Assembly (NCBI GenBank): GCA_051294375.1
Contig: CM119267.1
Coordinates: forward strand, 2,863,631-2,927,630
DNA length: 64,000 nucleotides
Reading direction: 5' to 3'
Source: Paraspadella gotoi
Lineage: Eukaryota > Chaetognatha
The notes beneath the pieces were generated by a model. The model ran no database searches and was not told the origin of the DNA. It saw only the letters and a list, made by a program, of their open reading frames with translations. Positions within the stretch are counted from its first letter, which is position 1, and every line of letters starts with the position of its first letter. Made by a program: the position numbers and the translations under genes. This document shows, one piece after another, positions 44,724 to 56,172 of the stretch.

Positions 44724-46569
44724 ATGTCCTCGCTGGATTCTAACAGCTGCAGCTGCTGCAAAAAGCGTCCGCAAAAACTTCGGCGATGCTCAAAATGTAA
44801 AAGCGTATTTTACTGCAGCATCGATTGTCAAAAGAAAGATTGGGTGGCGAAGCATCGGGAAGAGTGTGGAAACGCTCCAGAGGAAGGACAGATGATTAAG
44901 GTTAAACTGAATGGTTTGAAAATTTTTCGTGAAATTAATTGAATATAAAAAATATAATACTATATAAAATTGGCTCTCTAGACGGCTTTCGGAGTCCTCC
45001 GCGCGAGCGACGTCATTGCCGACTCGCCCCGGTCCGGATTCGTGAAATTCCCTCTCCCGCCGCTAGGGAGACAGATTCTCAAAGCCGCCGTCGAAAACGG
45101 CGTCGTCGTTGAAACAAAAGGACAAGATGTAAGTAAAATTATGTGGACTATACTTATTTATTTATTTATTTATTTATTTTATTTCTTGTTTTGCCTTTTT
45201 TCTTTTTTCAAGTGTCAATTTTCATTTTTTTTCTTATCCCCCCCTAGGTTTTCGTGAACGTGATTTTGAACAGCGAATTGGCTGACGACGTCGACGACGC
45301 CATTATGAAGCAGATCGAGAATCTCCGCCGTTTGGGGAGATACTGGGAGATGTTGGAAAGTGCCGTCGACTACGAGGCCGTCGTTCGGTAGTGCATACAA
45401 AAAATATTTTAAGCATTACGTAGAAAAATATTTTAAGCTTTACGTAGAAAACTCATAAAATTATAATTTGACCAATCGGTTTTTTTTTTTATCCCAGATT
45501 TTACTTCGACGTTCTTCAACGTGAAGAGGAATCTTCTTCCGCCGATTCGACCGTCGCCTCCGCATCGATCGAGCCACGCCCTCCCGTCTCGGAGAGGCGG
45601 TTGTCAACCCTGGCGTCACTCCTCGTCAACGCATACCTCCTCCTGGCGACGCTTCCCCACGCCTTTCGTGACTTTCGCCTCTCCCTGGACTACGCCCTCA
45701 AGGGCCTCGATTTTTTGCGGCGTCTCGACGCCTCGTTTCCTGCGGTGGCGCCGCAAGTGGCGCCGGCGATGGAACGACTCGAGCGGCTGACGGCGACGAC
45801 GAGGGAGTGCGCGATACCTTCGTCGGAGATGGCGGCGCTGACGGGCGACGCCGACGCGTTGACGATCGACGATAGACTGGACCGCGCCGCTTCCGGAGGT
45901 GACGATGAGCGTCTATTAAAATCCCTCCGCCTGGCGACGCTGTACTTCGCGGCATTGGGAGATTTCATCGGTGCCACTCGTTACGCTTCAAGGTTTGTCG
46001 AGGAAGCGAAGAAGAGGCACTTCACGGCGTCCAAGGACGGCGTCGAATTTGAACGTCGCAAGTCGATCGCGGCTCTTTACGCCGACGCGATGAAGATTTA
46101 CGCGGAGGAAGTCACGTCACGTTCGACGAGCCATTCCGCCGGCGACGAGGCCCTCGATCTCGCAAGTCGCGTCTTCGAAATTGGCGAAGCCTTTGACCTT
46201 CAGAACGTTGCGCTCGAGGCGTCGACGAGGCTCTCGACCTGGTTGCTGCGCGGCCGCGTCGCTCGTCATCGACCCTTGAAGGCGGCGGAGGTTGCCGCCG
46301 ACCCGGAAGAGGCTCGAGAATTCGCGGCGAAGGCTTTGACGTCGTTGAGCAAGATGGGCCGCTGCGTAGAAGATTCATGCTCCATCTGTTTGGAGCCTTT
46401 CGATTGGTTGACCGAGGATTTTGAGAAAGCCCCGCCAATCAGGATTCTTCCTTTTTGTTATCATGTCTTTCACGACGAATGCATTTCTGGAGTCAATTTG
46501 AATTTGGCGGATGAGCATGAGAGTACGATCAAGTGTCCAGTGTGCAAAAATGTCACCAAAGATTTGTAG
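44724..46569 (+). CDS. MYND zinc finger plus C-terminal RING-H2 protein (511 aa)
   Basis: Likely an E3 ubiquitin ligase with a MYND protein-interaction module; no orthologue recognised. Exons are 44724-44900, 44982-45128, 45248-45387 and 45498-46569, all in phase. Residues 9-48 give a complete MYND pattern (Cys9, Cys12, Cys22, Cys25, Cys31, Cys35, His44, Cys48; RCSKCKSVFYCSIDCQKKDW). The middle (about 60-440) is Ala/Leu-rich and helical, perhaps repeat-like, but I cannot name it. Residues 449-504 form a RING-H2: CSIC, CYHVFHDEC (Cys475, His477, His480, Cys483) and CPVC (501-504). The ATG lies 3 bases after a CCTGACTTAG acceptor-like sequence. A MYND finger at one end and a RING at the other is an uncommon combination. 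Confidence 0.82.
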
Positions 46570-47742
46570 GCGAAGCAAGGTACACTGCAGATTATTATTT
46601 TTTAGCTAGCTCTACCATGTTGTCTTACAGTTACTCTTAGCTTTCTCTCAGCGTCTTTGATAAAAATTAAAACCATATGTTTTTAATGAAATTTAATTAT
46701 TTGAATTGAAGTGATGATCTATTTGTTTTTGTGGGTTTTTTCTTCTTTTGCTTTTAATATTTTTTTACTAATAGCCGATACGGATCCTATAAGTTTTATT
46801 TTTACATTTATTAATCGGTCATTATAATGTCAACGATCGGCAATCTCGCTTAGTCTTTTTTCTTTCTCAACTTTCAAGTGATTTGTTTGCCTTTTAGTCC
46901 AGATCCGTGTTTTTAACCCGTGATCGCTGTAGATCGAAAGTTTTACTTCCATATTTTGACAACTCATGCGTCTTTATCATCTCATATACATCACGTTGGG
47001 ACAAAGTTATTCTTTGTTCACCTGCGTTTTCTTTTTCGTCTTATGTTTTTGTGAACAAAAAAATATGTAGTGAGCCACACGAATAATGAAAGAAACATTT
47101 TCTCCGTTTCATTATTTCAGCTCAATCTTTTTTTTTTTTATTTTCTCTCTTTTTCTCGATCGTTTATGAATCGATGTTCGCGAGGCCGTTTCCCTTCGGT
47201 AATCGTCGACGCCATTCCCCAGCCTCTCTCGCACCCTCCCTCTTCTCCCCCTCTCCCTCGACTCGACAACGAACATTCGCCCTGATTTTCTTTGACCCAA
47301 AGAATCCTCTTAAATCATCCATCGCCGGCGTCGCCCCGTTTCAATGATCGAGACCTTCAATCCGAGTACTCGTTCTCTTTCCCTCTCGACCTCCACTCGA
47401 ATCAGACATTTTCATACGTGATTGGTTCTTATTGTCAAGCGGATTGTATTGACATCGAACCTTATCATTTTTTTGATATGACGAACCTCAAAATTTAAAT
47501 CTGCACCGACTGAACCATGGGAGAGATAGCGAAATGTAATATATGTCGTCGATGGCGAACTTTAAAATCCCCATCTCCACTCTTTGATGGTTCGCGACTA
47601 AGCCACCTCACGCGCTCCCCAACTCGGGACCTTTCACGTAATTTTCTCATCGCTTCACGAAACACCCGATCCTCGACACCCCAGGCCCACACCTCTCCCC
47701 AGTCCTCATCCGCGGCTCGGGTCTGAATTAGATCCCGGTAAC

Positions 47743-47831
<89 letters not shown>

Positions 47832-48125
47832 TCTTCTCTTTCGTTCCGTGATAATTTTTTTTTTTTCATTCGGTACAGTTGTGTAAGCAAAAAATTTATA
47901 AAAGCGTAATTCTTGTGAATAACACGGAAAGAGCGCCAGATTGCCAAAAACTCCCATGTTCAAATAAACACACGAGGATGAACTAAAAGAATTGCGTGCG
48001 CCCACGCGTGCGTGCGAACGTGCGAGGATTCGTCCGTTGCTCGGAAGCTAAGAAAAAGTAAAACGCCCTCAAGTGAAAAAAAAAAATTGCAAAAAGTTCG
48101 ACAAAGCAGTCTCGACTGAAGATCG

Positions 48126-48169
<44 letters not shown>

Positions 48170-48175
48170 AGAGAG

Positions 48176-48220
<45 letters not shown>

Positions 48221-48870
48221 CTGCTTCGTCAAAAAAAAACAAAAACCGTTCTTCTCAGTTTTAATTCAACCTGGATTTTCGTTTAAAAGATGAAAAAACA
48301 TTATGTAATAAAGTAACAATGTTTTTGACCGAAATTCAAGGACCCCTTTATTTCATTACAATTATATCAAGTTTTTAACATTCGATGATTGCATTTAATT
48401 ATTATCGGTGATTGCTAATTAAACCACCGGATCACACGCCGTGCTTGACTTCATTCACTTTTTTTTGCGTCCAGACCGAACAACATTGAGTTCTACTCAA
48501 TTTGAGACGCCCATGAGGACGCAAGAGGGCGCCGTGCTCGAGTCTGGTGACGCGCCGCTGCACGCCCCACCGCGGACATTCTTTTCCGTCGAGGACGACG
48601 GCGACCGCGCGCTCGGGTCCCTCGCGATCGTCATGCGGCGACTTCCACTGAAGAATCGCGCGCCCCCCTCGCGTAGGAGCTGAAACTTAAAAAAGAAAAA
48701 AAAGAAAGCAAAAGACAAGAAAAGATTAAAACCGAAACGATACTCAAACGAAACCAAATAATAATAAAACTTAATTTACAAACAAACAACCAATTATTGA
48801 TTTATTTATTTGTTTATATACAATATACATTATTTACAAACCGCGCGCGAAGAAAATAACATTGTAAACA
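46570..48870. other. Intergenic/5' region with inverted CT and GA microsatellites
   Basis: Holds a (CT)n block at 47743-47840 and a (GA)n block at 48123-48220 that could pair as a hairpin. Open frames at 47070-47285, 47292-47498 and 48441-48683 have no similarity I recognise. The last follows a TTTTTTTTGCGTCCAG acceptor-like sequence and might be an untranslated exon of the coiled-coil gene. None is called. Confidence 0.4.
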
Positions 48871-51800
48871 ATGCCGTACGTGTGCGAGAATTTCGAGCCA
48901 CAGACATGGCGGACGGACAGATGTCGCCACTGCTACAAGACCGAGGTGGACCATTTCATCGGCGCCGCTGCAGCCTCCATCAGCCGGCAAGTGGGAACGA
49001 CTTCGGCGACGGTGACCGCCTCCAGCGCCGCCTACGCCGCATCCATCGCAGCCTCGCGTAACTTGGCTTCCGTAGCGACGACGCCCGGATCCGTCTCTGC
49101 CTTCACCGCCTCTATCCTCTCGAACGCCTACAAGGGCTACGCGTCCGCCGCCGCCTCCTCTGCCAACAACTCCAAACCCTCCAGCTCCATCACCGCGACT
49201 TCCACCATCACGCCTACCGTACCGTCCAGCGTCACGGCGGAAACCCTCGCGGCGCTGCGGCGTCAGTACGGCATATCCAGCGGGACGACGGCTAAGACGG
49301 AGGCGGCGACGGCGTCGCCAACGACGACGCCGTCTACCGCACCCGGCACGAAACTGGCGACGACGACGACATCTCCCCTCAGCTCCGTCGGCGCCTCCTC
49401 GCTCAACAAGAAGAACGCGGATTCGGGAAAGGGCGGCGCCAGCTTCGGGTTTCGTCGTTCAGTCTCCAGGGATATCACACCGCGAAGATCACAGTCCAGG
49501 GATGACAAAGAGAACGACGACGGAAGACCGGGACCAGGGAGGCTGAGAGCCATGCAGGAGATCGTCGACGATTTGAGGAAAGAGTTGGCGATTCAAAAGC
49601 AAAAGCAGGAATTGGGCGACAGAGAAAAGAACACGACCATCACCAAACTCCGAGCTCAGATCTCCGATATCGAGAGCCAACGAATCGCCCTTAAGGCTAA
49701 GAACGACGTGCTTCAGTCCAAAGTAGACATGGCCGCCAAGGAGGCCAAGCCCACCGTCGGGCCTTCCTCATCCACCTACGCGAGTCAGATCAAGGTCGAC
49801 GAGTTGACGAGAAAGTTGAAGGATGCCGAAGAGAAATCCAAAAAGACGGAGGATTCCCAACGGTCGTCCATCGTGCGACTCGAAGCTCGACTCGCCGAGG
49901 CCGAAGTCACCAAGTCCAGACTGAAGAGCGAGAAAGATACGCAGCTTAAAGAGATGAAAGATTCCATCCAAAGTCTGGAGACTAATTATCAGAATTTGCT
50001 CAAGTCGGAAAAGGAGGCGAAGAACTTGCTGCGGGAGAAAGAGGATCGATGCCGGACGCTTGAGAAGGAGATGCAGCTCGTCATCTCCGCCGGCGGAAAG
50101 GGGCGTCCCAAGAGCTTCGCCGAGATGCCCGAGACTCAGCGGCAGGAATGCGCGGATCAGTTGCTGCGGACGAGGAACCAAGACTTGGAATTGGAAGTCC
50201 AAACGCTGAAGAGCGACAACGAGCGGCTCGCCAACGAGGCCAAAGATTTGCAAGACGAGATCGACGAGATGCAGGACACCTTCAGGGAAGATCACGCCGA
50301 GGAGTTCCGCGAGTTGCAGAAGGAATTGGAGATCACGGCGAAAAACTGCAGAATCCTTCAGTACAAGTTGAGAAAGGCGGAGAGAAAGGGAGAGTTGACA
50401 GAATCCGACCGCGCCGCCTACGAGGAAAAAATTCAAAATTTGACGAAGCAGTTGGAAGAGTCGGGCGTCAAGTCTTCGGCCGATTCCGTGCAGGCAGAGT
50501 TGAAGATGTCAAAGGAAATTTCCGTGCGACTTCACGAAGAAATCGACTCGTTGAAGAAAACCAAAGAAGCGAAGGAAAAAGAAAACGAAAAATTGTCATC
50601 GGAATTGCAACAGTCGAAAAAGTGGAAGGAGAGCATGGAGAAGGAATTGAAAGAGTTGCGCGCGCAAGTGGCCACGGAAAGATCCAAGAGTTATTACAAG
50701 ACATCCTACTCGGAAAATTGCAACGACGAAAAGGTGAAGATGATCGAGGAGGAAAACGAAAAGCTTCGATGGAACGTCGCGGAAAAAGAGAGAAAAATTG
50801 ACGAGCTGCAGTCGAAAATGTCGAACGTGGATTCGAGCGGAGGCAACAACAGTCAGATCGACATTCGAAAACAACTCAAGATGGTCGAGCACGAGGCCGG
50901 CATGCTGAGACAAAAGTTGCTGCAAATCGAGGAAGACAACGAGCAGTTGATCAATCAGAACCGAATGCTGCAGATGAAGTCGGCCTCTCGTGGGCGTGGC
51001 AACCAGATCATCGCCCCGGATTCCTCCTTCATGGAAAACATCGAGTTGAAGGAAAAAGTGGCGAAGCTGGAGAAAGAGTTAAAGATTTTGAAATTAAACG
51101 CGGGTGCGGAATCAAAGGACGTCGACGCCACCGAAGTGGCGATGCAATTTGCCAGGCGAATCGCGTCACTCGAGGCTGAGATTCATCGCCTCAAAAAAGA
51201 TCAGAAGAAAGAAGAAGCCATCGGCGGTTGGGACACAATGGAAAAGGATTTGAGGAATCGGATATCGTCGCTAGAACAAGAAAATAATGACCTCACCCTC
51301 GGTATTCGATCCAAGGAGACCATGTTGAACAAGATCGAAGCCGACTTGTCCTCGTGTCGGAAAGAATTGGAAAGAGTTAAGATGGCGTCGACGGATCGAT
51401 ACGATTCCGACGAAACGAAAGAAAAGATTTTTTCCATGAAGCAAAGACTCGACGCGTTGACGCAGTTGAAGGATAAAACGCAGGAACAATACGAGCAGGC
51501 GACGAGCGAACTTACTTCCGAGAAAAAGAAGCGTCTCGAAATGGAAAACAATTTAAAGCAGGCAGAGTTGAGAGCTAAAAGTCTCAAGGAACAGGTCGAC
51601 AGTTTACAAGCCAAGGTTAGTTCGCAGCAAAAGTTTCACGCGCAAAGACCGGGAACCATGGTCGTGTCCGACGAAGTGTATAAAAATTTAGAGGCCGAGA
51701 GAGATAAGTACAGAACGAGCTCGTCGCTCATGGAAACGAAACTGGCTTCCCTTCAAAATTCTTTGAAAAGCGTCGAAAACAAATTGAGCGAAAAGGAAAG

Positions 51801-54800
51801 TTCATTGAAAGGATTGGAGGAAAAATGGAAAGCGGAGAAAAGTTATTTGGAAGTTTCTCTCGACAACGAGAAAATGACGAATGAGAGAGAAAATAAACAA
51901 CATCAAGAGAAGGTTCGGACATTGGAAGAAATAATAAGGGGAAAAGACAATTTAATTTCGAGTAAAGAAGAGACGATTCGGGACAAAGAGACGAACGTTA
52001 GAAAACACGAAGAATCGTTTAAGAATACGATCATGGAGAAAGATAAGAAAATCCAAGATCTTGAAGGAAGAACGTTTAGAAGCGAAAAAACGGTTAAAGA
52101 GTTACAGATAAAATTGTATCAATTGGAGCAATCGAGAAAAGATGTTGCTAATCGTTTGAAAGATCTCGGCAAGAAAGTTGAGAAACAAGACAAGTCTTAC
52201 AAACAACTAGAAAAGGAACTGAAGGAAGAAAGGACGAGTCAAAAATTAGAAAAACAGCTTTTCGAAGAAAAATATCATCACGCGAGTCAATCTTTGGAAA
52301 AGGCCAACAAAAAGTTGAAAGATAAGGAAGAAAACTGGAAGCAAGAGAAGGAAACTTTAAACGTCAAAACGAAAGAGATTTCCGAAAAACTTAGAGATAT
52401 AGAAAGATCGAAAGAGGCCATGGAATACAATTATTGGGCCAACGAGAAAAAGGAGCTCCAACAAAAGTTGGACAAATCCGAAAGGCGCTTGCAGACCGAG
52501 AGAGAAGCCTGGGAAAAAGAGAGGAACTTTTTGAATAAATCGTTGGACACTGCATCGCTGTCGGGCGGACTCGGAGGCTCATACAATGGAGACGAGGTCG
52601 AAGCTCTGAAGAAACAAATTGCGGAAGAAAAAGACCAGATGAAGATTAGGTTCGAGAAAGAGGACAAACTTTGGCAGGCTGAGATCACGGCTCTCAAAAT
52701 GAAAAATCAAAGCGAGGTTAAGATGATGAGAGAAACGCAAAAAACGCTTCAATCAAACATCGAGAGGTTGACCAAGGAGAGAGAGGTTCTTAAAGACATC
52801 TTGGACGGCGCTCAAAGGAACATCGCGGAAGTTAAAAGCCGCTACTTGGCCGATGCAGAGATGTGGGAACGGGAAAGAGCGGCCTTGATCAGTCAAACGG
52901 TGGAAATGGAAGACATCAAGAAACAAATGAACACAATGCGACGGGAGATGGAGCTAATGTCCGACAATTACGCCAAGGAAAAGAGACTCCGCACCGGAAT
53001 CGAGAACAAATATTCCGTCGAAAAGAACGTTTGGGAGATGAGCCAGGTTCAGTTGAACAACAGGATCAAACAGCTGGAGGAAATGGCCTCGAAAGTGCCG
53101 AAAAAATCCAAGGAATTGCAGAACAAGTTGGACTCGGCCTTTGACAAGGAACGAACCGAAATGAAGAAGCTGCTGGAGTCGAACCGAGATTTAAATAATA
53201 AGCTGATCGAGGATTTACAATCCACCAAGATTTCCAAAGAGTCGGAAATCACAGAGATCCGAACGACGTTTGAGAAAGAACGTCAGGATTGGGAGAGGGA
53301 AAGATATTCGATTCAGAGAAGGAATCAAGAGTTGGAACAGATGGCGAACATGATGCTGCTGACGCAGCGAAGGCTGGAGGACCTTCAGTGGGAATACGGA
53401 GCCGCGGCTGAAATGTGGGCTTACGAGAGGGACGAGCTTCAAGAGCTTCTCAACGACTCGGAGCGGCACATCTTCCGCGACAGAGAAAAGATCGACGAGC
53501 TCGTCCTCGAACTGGAAAAATTCCGAAGGATTGCGCCCGTCCTTGAAAACTTCATGGCTGGCGGAGAAGAGGGCGAGACTCTGGACGACCGTTGGAAGAA
53601 GAAGATCACTCAAGTCTTGAAGCACGTGGAACAAATGAGCGATGATTTGCTCAACTACAAGACGGCCGTGGAGCGAGGATCCCCGGAACCCTTGAAGAGA
53701 ACTTCCTCGGATCCGGACATGGCCGTCGGAGATCGGAGCCAACGAAGAGGCTCTTTACCGGATCTCGTGGCGGATCAAGGGCCCAAATCGAAGGACGCCT
53801 CGGAATCCGATGCGGACAAGCGATCCACTAGATGGCGTTCACCGGCTCGAAAGCCGAAGCTTCATCGTCGTCAGTCTATAGAGTCTCTAGGAGGCATTAG
53901 CCGCAGCCGTAGTCCTTCCCGTTGGAGCATGGCGTCGGGAGGAAGCCGCAACGAAAGTCCCAATCGTTATTACAGCAGATACAATTATCTCCACTCTCGC
54001 GAAGGATCCATCTACGGGGGCTCCGAAGCCGGCTCCGACGACTCGCGTCCGCGTCAGGCCATCCCCAACGTCGTCTTCAACCGGAAGCCGCGAAGATCTG
54101 GCGGAAGCGGCGTCGACAAATCTGACGCTATCAGCGTCGGAAGCGGCACCGGATTGCGCTATCTCTCCGGCGCCACGGCGGCGACGTTCGAGGAAAAACT
54201 GCGCAACATCGGCAACTGGTCTCGTCAAGTCTCCGTCGAAGCCGAGGACCCGTCTTCCTTCAAGGAGACCAACGTTGACACGGGCGAAACCAAAACTTCT
54301 TTTCGTTATCCTAAATCCTCGAATCGTCGTTCGTCATCTCCTTCCGTGTCTCATCTCAGTTATCACCAACGTCCTTCGTACGACCGCGGGTTCGACTACG
54401 ACAACAGCGCCGCGCAGAGTGGATTTTCCACGCCGCTTCGTCCCTCGGCGCCGTCGACTTCCGACATTCATCGCGGATTCGGTCGACAGACTTCCGAATC
54501 CAAGTTGGCCGCTTCGACCGCCTTCGACGACGCTCAAGTGTCCAAGGTGGAACCGGCGTCGCTTCGCGTCGGCAACATGGTGCTGGCGCCGGAAAAAACT
54601 TCTTCGACGGCGAAATCGGAGACGACGAAACCCGGATGGAAGACTTCGTCGACCTCTTCTTCGACGCCCTCGTGGAAGGCGAAACCCGTCAAAGAGTCCA
54701 CGCCCTCCGCTTCGGGGCCTTCCAAGGGTAAGGCCAAGCCCACGCAGCCAGGAATCGGCAACCTGCTCAAGCGTTTCGAGAATCAAGACGGAGAATCTAG

Positions 54801-54927
54801 TTCCATTAAATTTCGATCCTCGGTAACGCGTGGCGACACCCCGGTTCCTCGAACGCAGCAGGACCGCGAGCAGGCGGAGAAGCAGCGCTCGGGCATCGCC
54901 AACAGGCTCTTCAGCTTTAAAAAGTGA
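48871..54927 (+). CDS. Giant coiled-coil protein, SOGA/MTCL1-like (2018 aa)
   Basis: Probably a microtubule- or cytoskeleton-associated scaffold. It is one uninterrupted exon starting MPYVCENF. Residues 5-28 hold a Cys/His motif (Cys5, Cys18, Cys21, His28: CENFEPQTW...CRHC...H) resembling the zinc-like N-terminus of M-RIP/outspread proteins, but no PH domain follows. An Ala/Ser/Thr-rich low-complexity stretch (30-190) leads to an almost continuous coiled coil from about 225 to 1600. Within it, ELEITAKNCRILQYKLRKAE (481-500) and SVRLHEEIDSLKK (about 550) match the SOGA/MTCL1 signature. RLEDLQWEYGAAAEMW lies near 1501. The tail (1600-2018) is Ser/Arg-rich and disordered, typical of microtubule-binding segments. 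The name rests on the signature block. A generic coiled-coil protein is the alternative. Confidence 0.72.
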   Translation: MPYVCENFEPQTWRTDRCRHCYKTEVDHFIGAAAASISRQVGTTSATVTASSAAYAASIAASRNLASVATTPGSVSAFTASILSNAYKGYASAAASSANNSKPSSSITATSTITPTVPSSVTAETLAALRRQYGISSGTTAKTEAATASPTTTPSTAPGTKLATTTTSPLSSVGASSLNKKNADSGKGGASFGFRRSVSRDITPRRSQSRDDKENDDGRPGPGRLRAMQEIVDDLRKELAIQKQKQELGDREKNTTITKLRAQISDIESQRIALKAKNDVLQSKVDMAAKEAKPTVGPSSSTYASQIKVDELTRKLKDAEEKSKKTEDSQRSSIVRLEARLAEAEVTKSRLKSEKDTQLKEMKDSIQSLETNYQNLLKSEKEAKNLLREKEDRCRTLEKEMQLVISAGGKGRPKSFAEMPETQRQECADQLLRTRNQDLELEVQTLKSDNERLANEAKDLQDEIDEMQDTFREDHAEEFRELQKELEITAKNCRILQYKLRKAERKGELTESDRAAYEEKIQNLTKQLEESGVKSSADSVQAELKMSKEISVRLHEEIDSLKKTKEAKEKENEKLSSELQQSKKWKESMEKELKELRAQVATERSKSYYKTSYSENCNDEKVKMIEEENEKLRWNVAEKERKIDELQSKMSNVDSSGGNNSQIDIRKQLKMVEHEAGMLRQKLLQIEEDNEQLINQNRMLQMKSASRGRGNQIIAPDSSFMENIELKEKVAKLEKELKILKLNAGAESKDVDATEVAMQFARRIASLEAEIHRLKKDQKKEEAIGGWDTMEKDLRNRISSLEQENNDLTLGIRSKETMLNKIEADLSSCRKELERVKMASTDRYDSDETKEKIFSMKQRLDALTQLKDKTQEQYEQATSELTSEKKKRLEMENNLKQAELRAKSLKEQVDSLQAKVSSQQKFHAQRPGTMVVSDEVYKNLEAERDKYRTSSSLMETKLASLQNSLKSVENKLSEKESSLKGLEEKWKAEKSYLEVSLDNEKMTNERENKQHQEKVRTLEEIIRGKDNLISSKEETIRDKETNVRKHEESFKNTIMEKDKKIQDLEGRTFRSEKTVKELQIKLYQLEQSRKDVANRLKDLGKKVEKQDKSYKQLEKELKEERTSQKLEKQLFEEKYHHASQSLEKANKKLKDKEENWKQEKETLNVKTKEISEKLRDIERSKEAMEYNYWANEKKELQQKLDKSERRLQTEREAWEKERNFLNKSLDTASLSGGLGGSYNGDEVEALKKQIAEEKDQMKIRFEKEDKLWQAEITALKMKNQSEVKMMRETQKTLQSNIERLTKEREVLKDILDGAQRNIAEVKSRYLADAEMWERERAALISQTVEMEDIKKQMNTMRREMELMSDNYAKEKRLRTGIENKYSVEKNVWEMSQVQLNNRIKQLEEMASKVPKKSKELQNKLDSAFDKERTEMKKLLESNRDLNNKLIEDLQSTKISKESEITEIRTTFEKERQDWERERYSIQRRNQELEQMANMMLLTQRRLEDLQWEYGAAAEMWAYERDELQELLNDSERHIFRDREKIDELVLELEKFRRIAPVLENFMAGGEEGETLDDRWKKKITQVLKHVEQMSDDLLNYKTAVERGSPEPLKRTSSDPDMAVGDRSQRRGSLPDLVADQGPKSKDASESDADKRSTRWRSPARKPKLHRRQSIESLGGISRSRSPSRWSMASGGSRNESPNRYYSRYNYLHSREGSIYGGSEAGSDDSRPRQAIPNVVFNRKPRRSGGSGVDKSDAISVGSGTGLRYLSGATAATFEEKLRNIGNWSRQVSVEAEDPSSFKETNVDTGETKTSFRYPKSSNRRSSSPSVSHLSYHQRPSYDRGFDYDNSAAQSGFSTPLRPSAPSTSDIHRGFGRQTSESKLAASTAFDDAQVSKVEPASLRVGNMVLAPEKTSSTAKSETTKPGWKTSSTSSSTPSWKAKPVKESTPSASGPSKGKAKPTQPGIGNLLKRFENQDGESSSIKFRSSVTRGDTPVPRTQQDREQAEKQRSGIANRLFSFKK

Positions 54928-56172
54928 AAAAAAAAAAGGAAACGTGAACGGAAAACATGTTTTGTTTTTTTAGATCATGACTGACTTTTCGATTCAGTTT
55001 TAAACTCCATTTTAAATCCGTAGAGCGATAATATTATTGCCAATACGGTGCTTTAGGGAGTCAATGCCCTGGATCGAAACCGACGTTTTTAAGGCATCGC
55101 GCGCTCGTGTTTATTCTGAATTATCTTTCTCCACTGAAAGATGAATGAAAGGAGATCGAAAGGATGAAAGTCGTCCAGAGTCATTTATCGATCCTTTGGC
55201 TTAACAATTCTTAATTACATCTGGCAGAGAGAGAGAGAGATAGAGAGAAAGAGAACAAAAAGGCGTTCGATTCTTTTAAATGTTTACGAAATGAAAAAAA
55301 AAATCCGGCTCGATTCTCATCCCCGCGTGGTTTGTGTGTTCAGTGTTTTTGTTTATTTCTCTTTTGTTAAAACAATTTCCCCCCCCCCTGCACCCACCCT
55401 TTTTTAAACGTTGCGAACTCGTCTCCGACTCGTGATGTTGGTCAATGGTCAATGGCCATCCAACTCTTTTTGTTCATCGGTTCAGGGTACGAGTGGCAAC
55501 TTGACCAACCTTTTCAAATCATCATTTTCAGTAATAAGTTAACGTATATCACAATGTATCGCATCATTTTTTTTAGTACATTTTTTATTGTTTTTTTTTT
55601 CCTCGTATAAAATAACCAAAGAGCAACAAAAATTTCAAGTTTTTGACCAATAAGCATTGTACGTATAAGAAACATGTCAATAAACTAGTTTAATAATTAT
55701 AAGAATTATTATTATTACACTCTTACTTAAATCTGCTCTAACAAACGAAATTGATAGCTAGTTTTTCAAGAATTTTTTAAAAAAAATTCATAATAATTTT
55801 TCATTGAATGATTATCGAATTTTATTTAAAATATGAGTTTTACAATTTTCAGTCAAAGAAAAAATGTACTCAATAATCATGGCGGAGTCAGAAAGACTAG
55901 TATCAGCGGCAATGCTGATAAAAGAAAACAGCGGTTCGAAAATAATAAATATGAATTTTTAAATCGACGTTATATATATATGAAGAAACAAACTAAATTA
56001 ACTAGAAGATTTTCTAATGTGGCGTGGACGATGGAAAACGAGAACAAAGTTGTACCATGTTTTAATACTAGATTTTCATGTATAAAGTAATCGTCGGTTT
56101 TATTTACACATTGTCACTGGTTTGGCGGGAAAATTAAAAAGGACAGGAAAAGGACGTGTTTAGTTTTTCGTC
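54928..56172. other. 3' flank of the coiled-coil gene and spacer
   Basis: Probable 3'UTR with GA microsatellite near 55228-55250 and AATAAAC at 55679. A short frame 55833-56090 begins with an ATG but has no recognisable similarity and is AT-rich, so it is not called. The homeobox gene's 3' end on the minus strand follows. Confidence 0.4.

Noticed and set aside
47292-47498. 68-residue ORF upstream of the coiled-coil gene
   Set aside because: No ATG-context, domain or splice evidence. Composition follows the local CT-rich background.
49768-50436. Long minus-strand frames opposite the coiled-coil gene (also 53215-53742 and 54334-54786)
   Set aside because: They are shadows of the GC-biased sense frame and have no recognisable domains.
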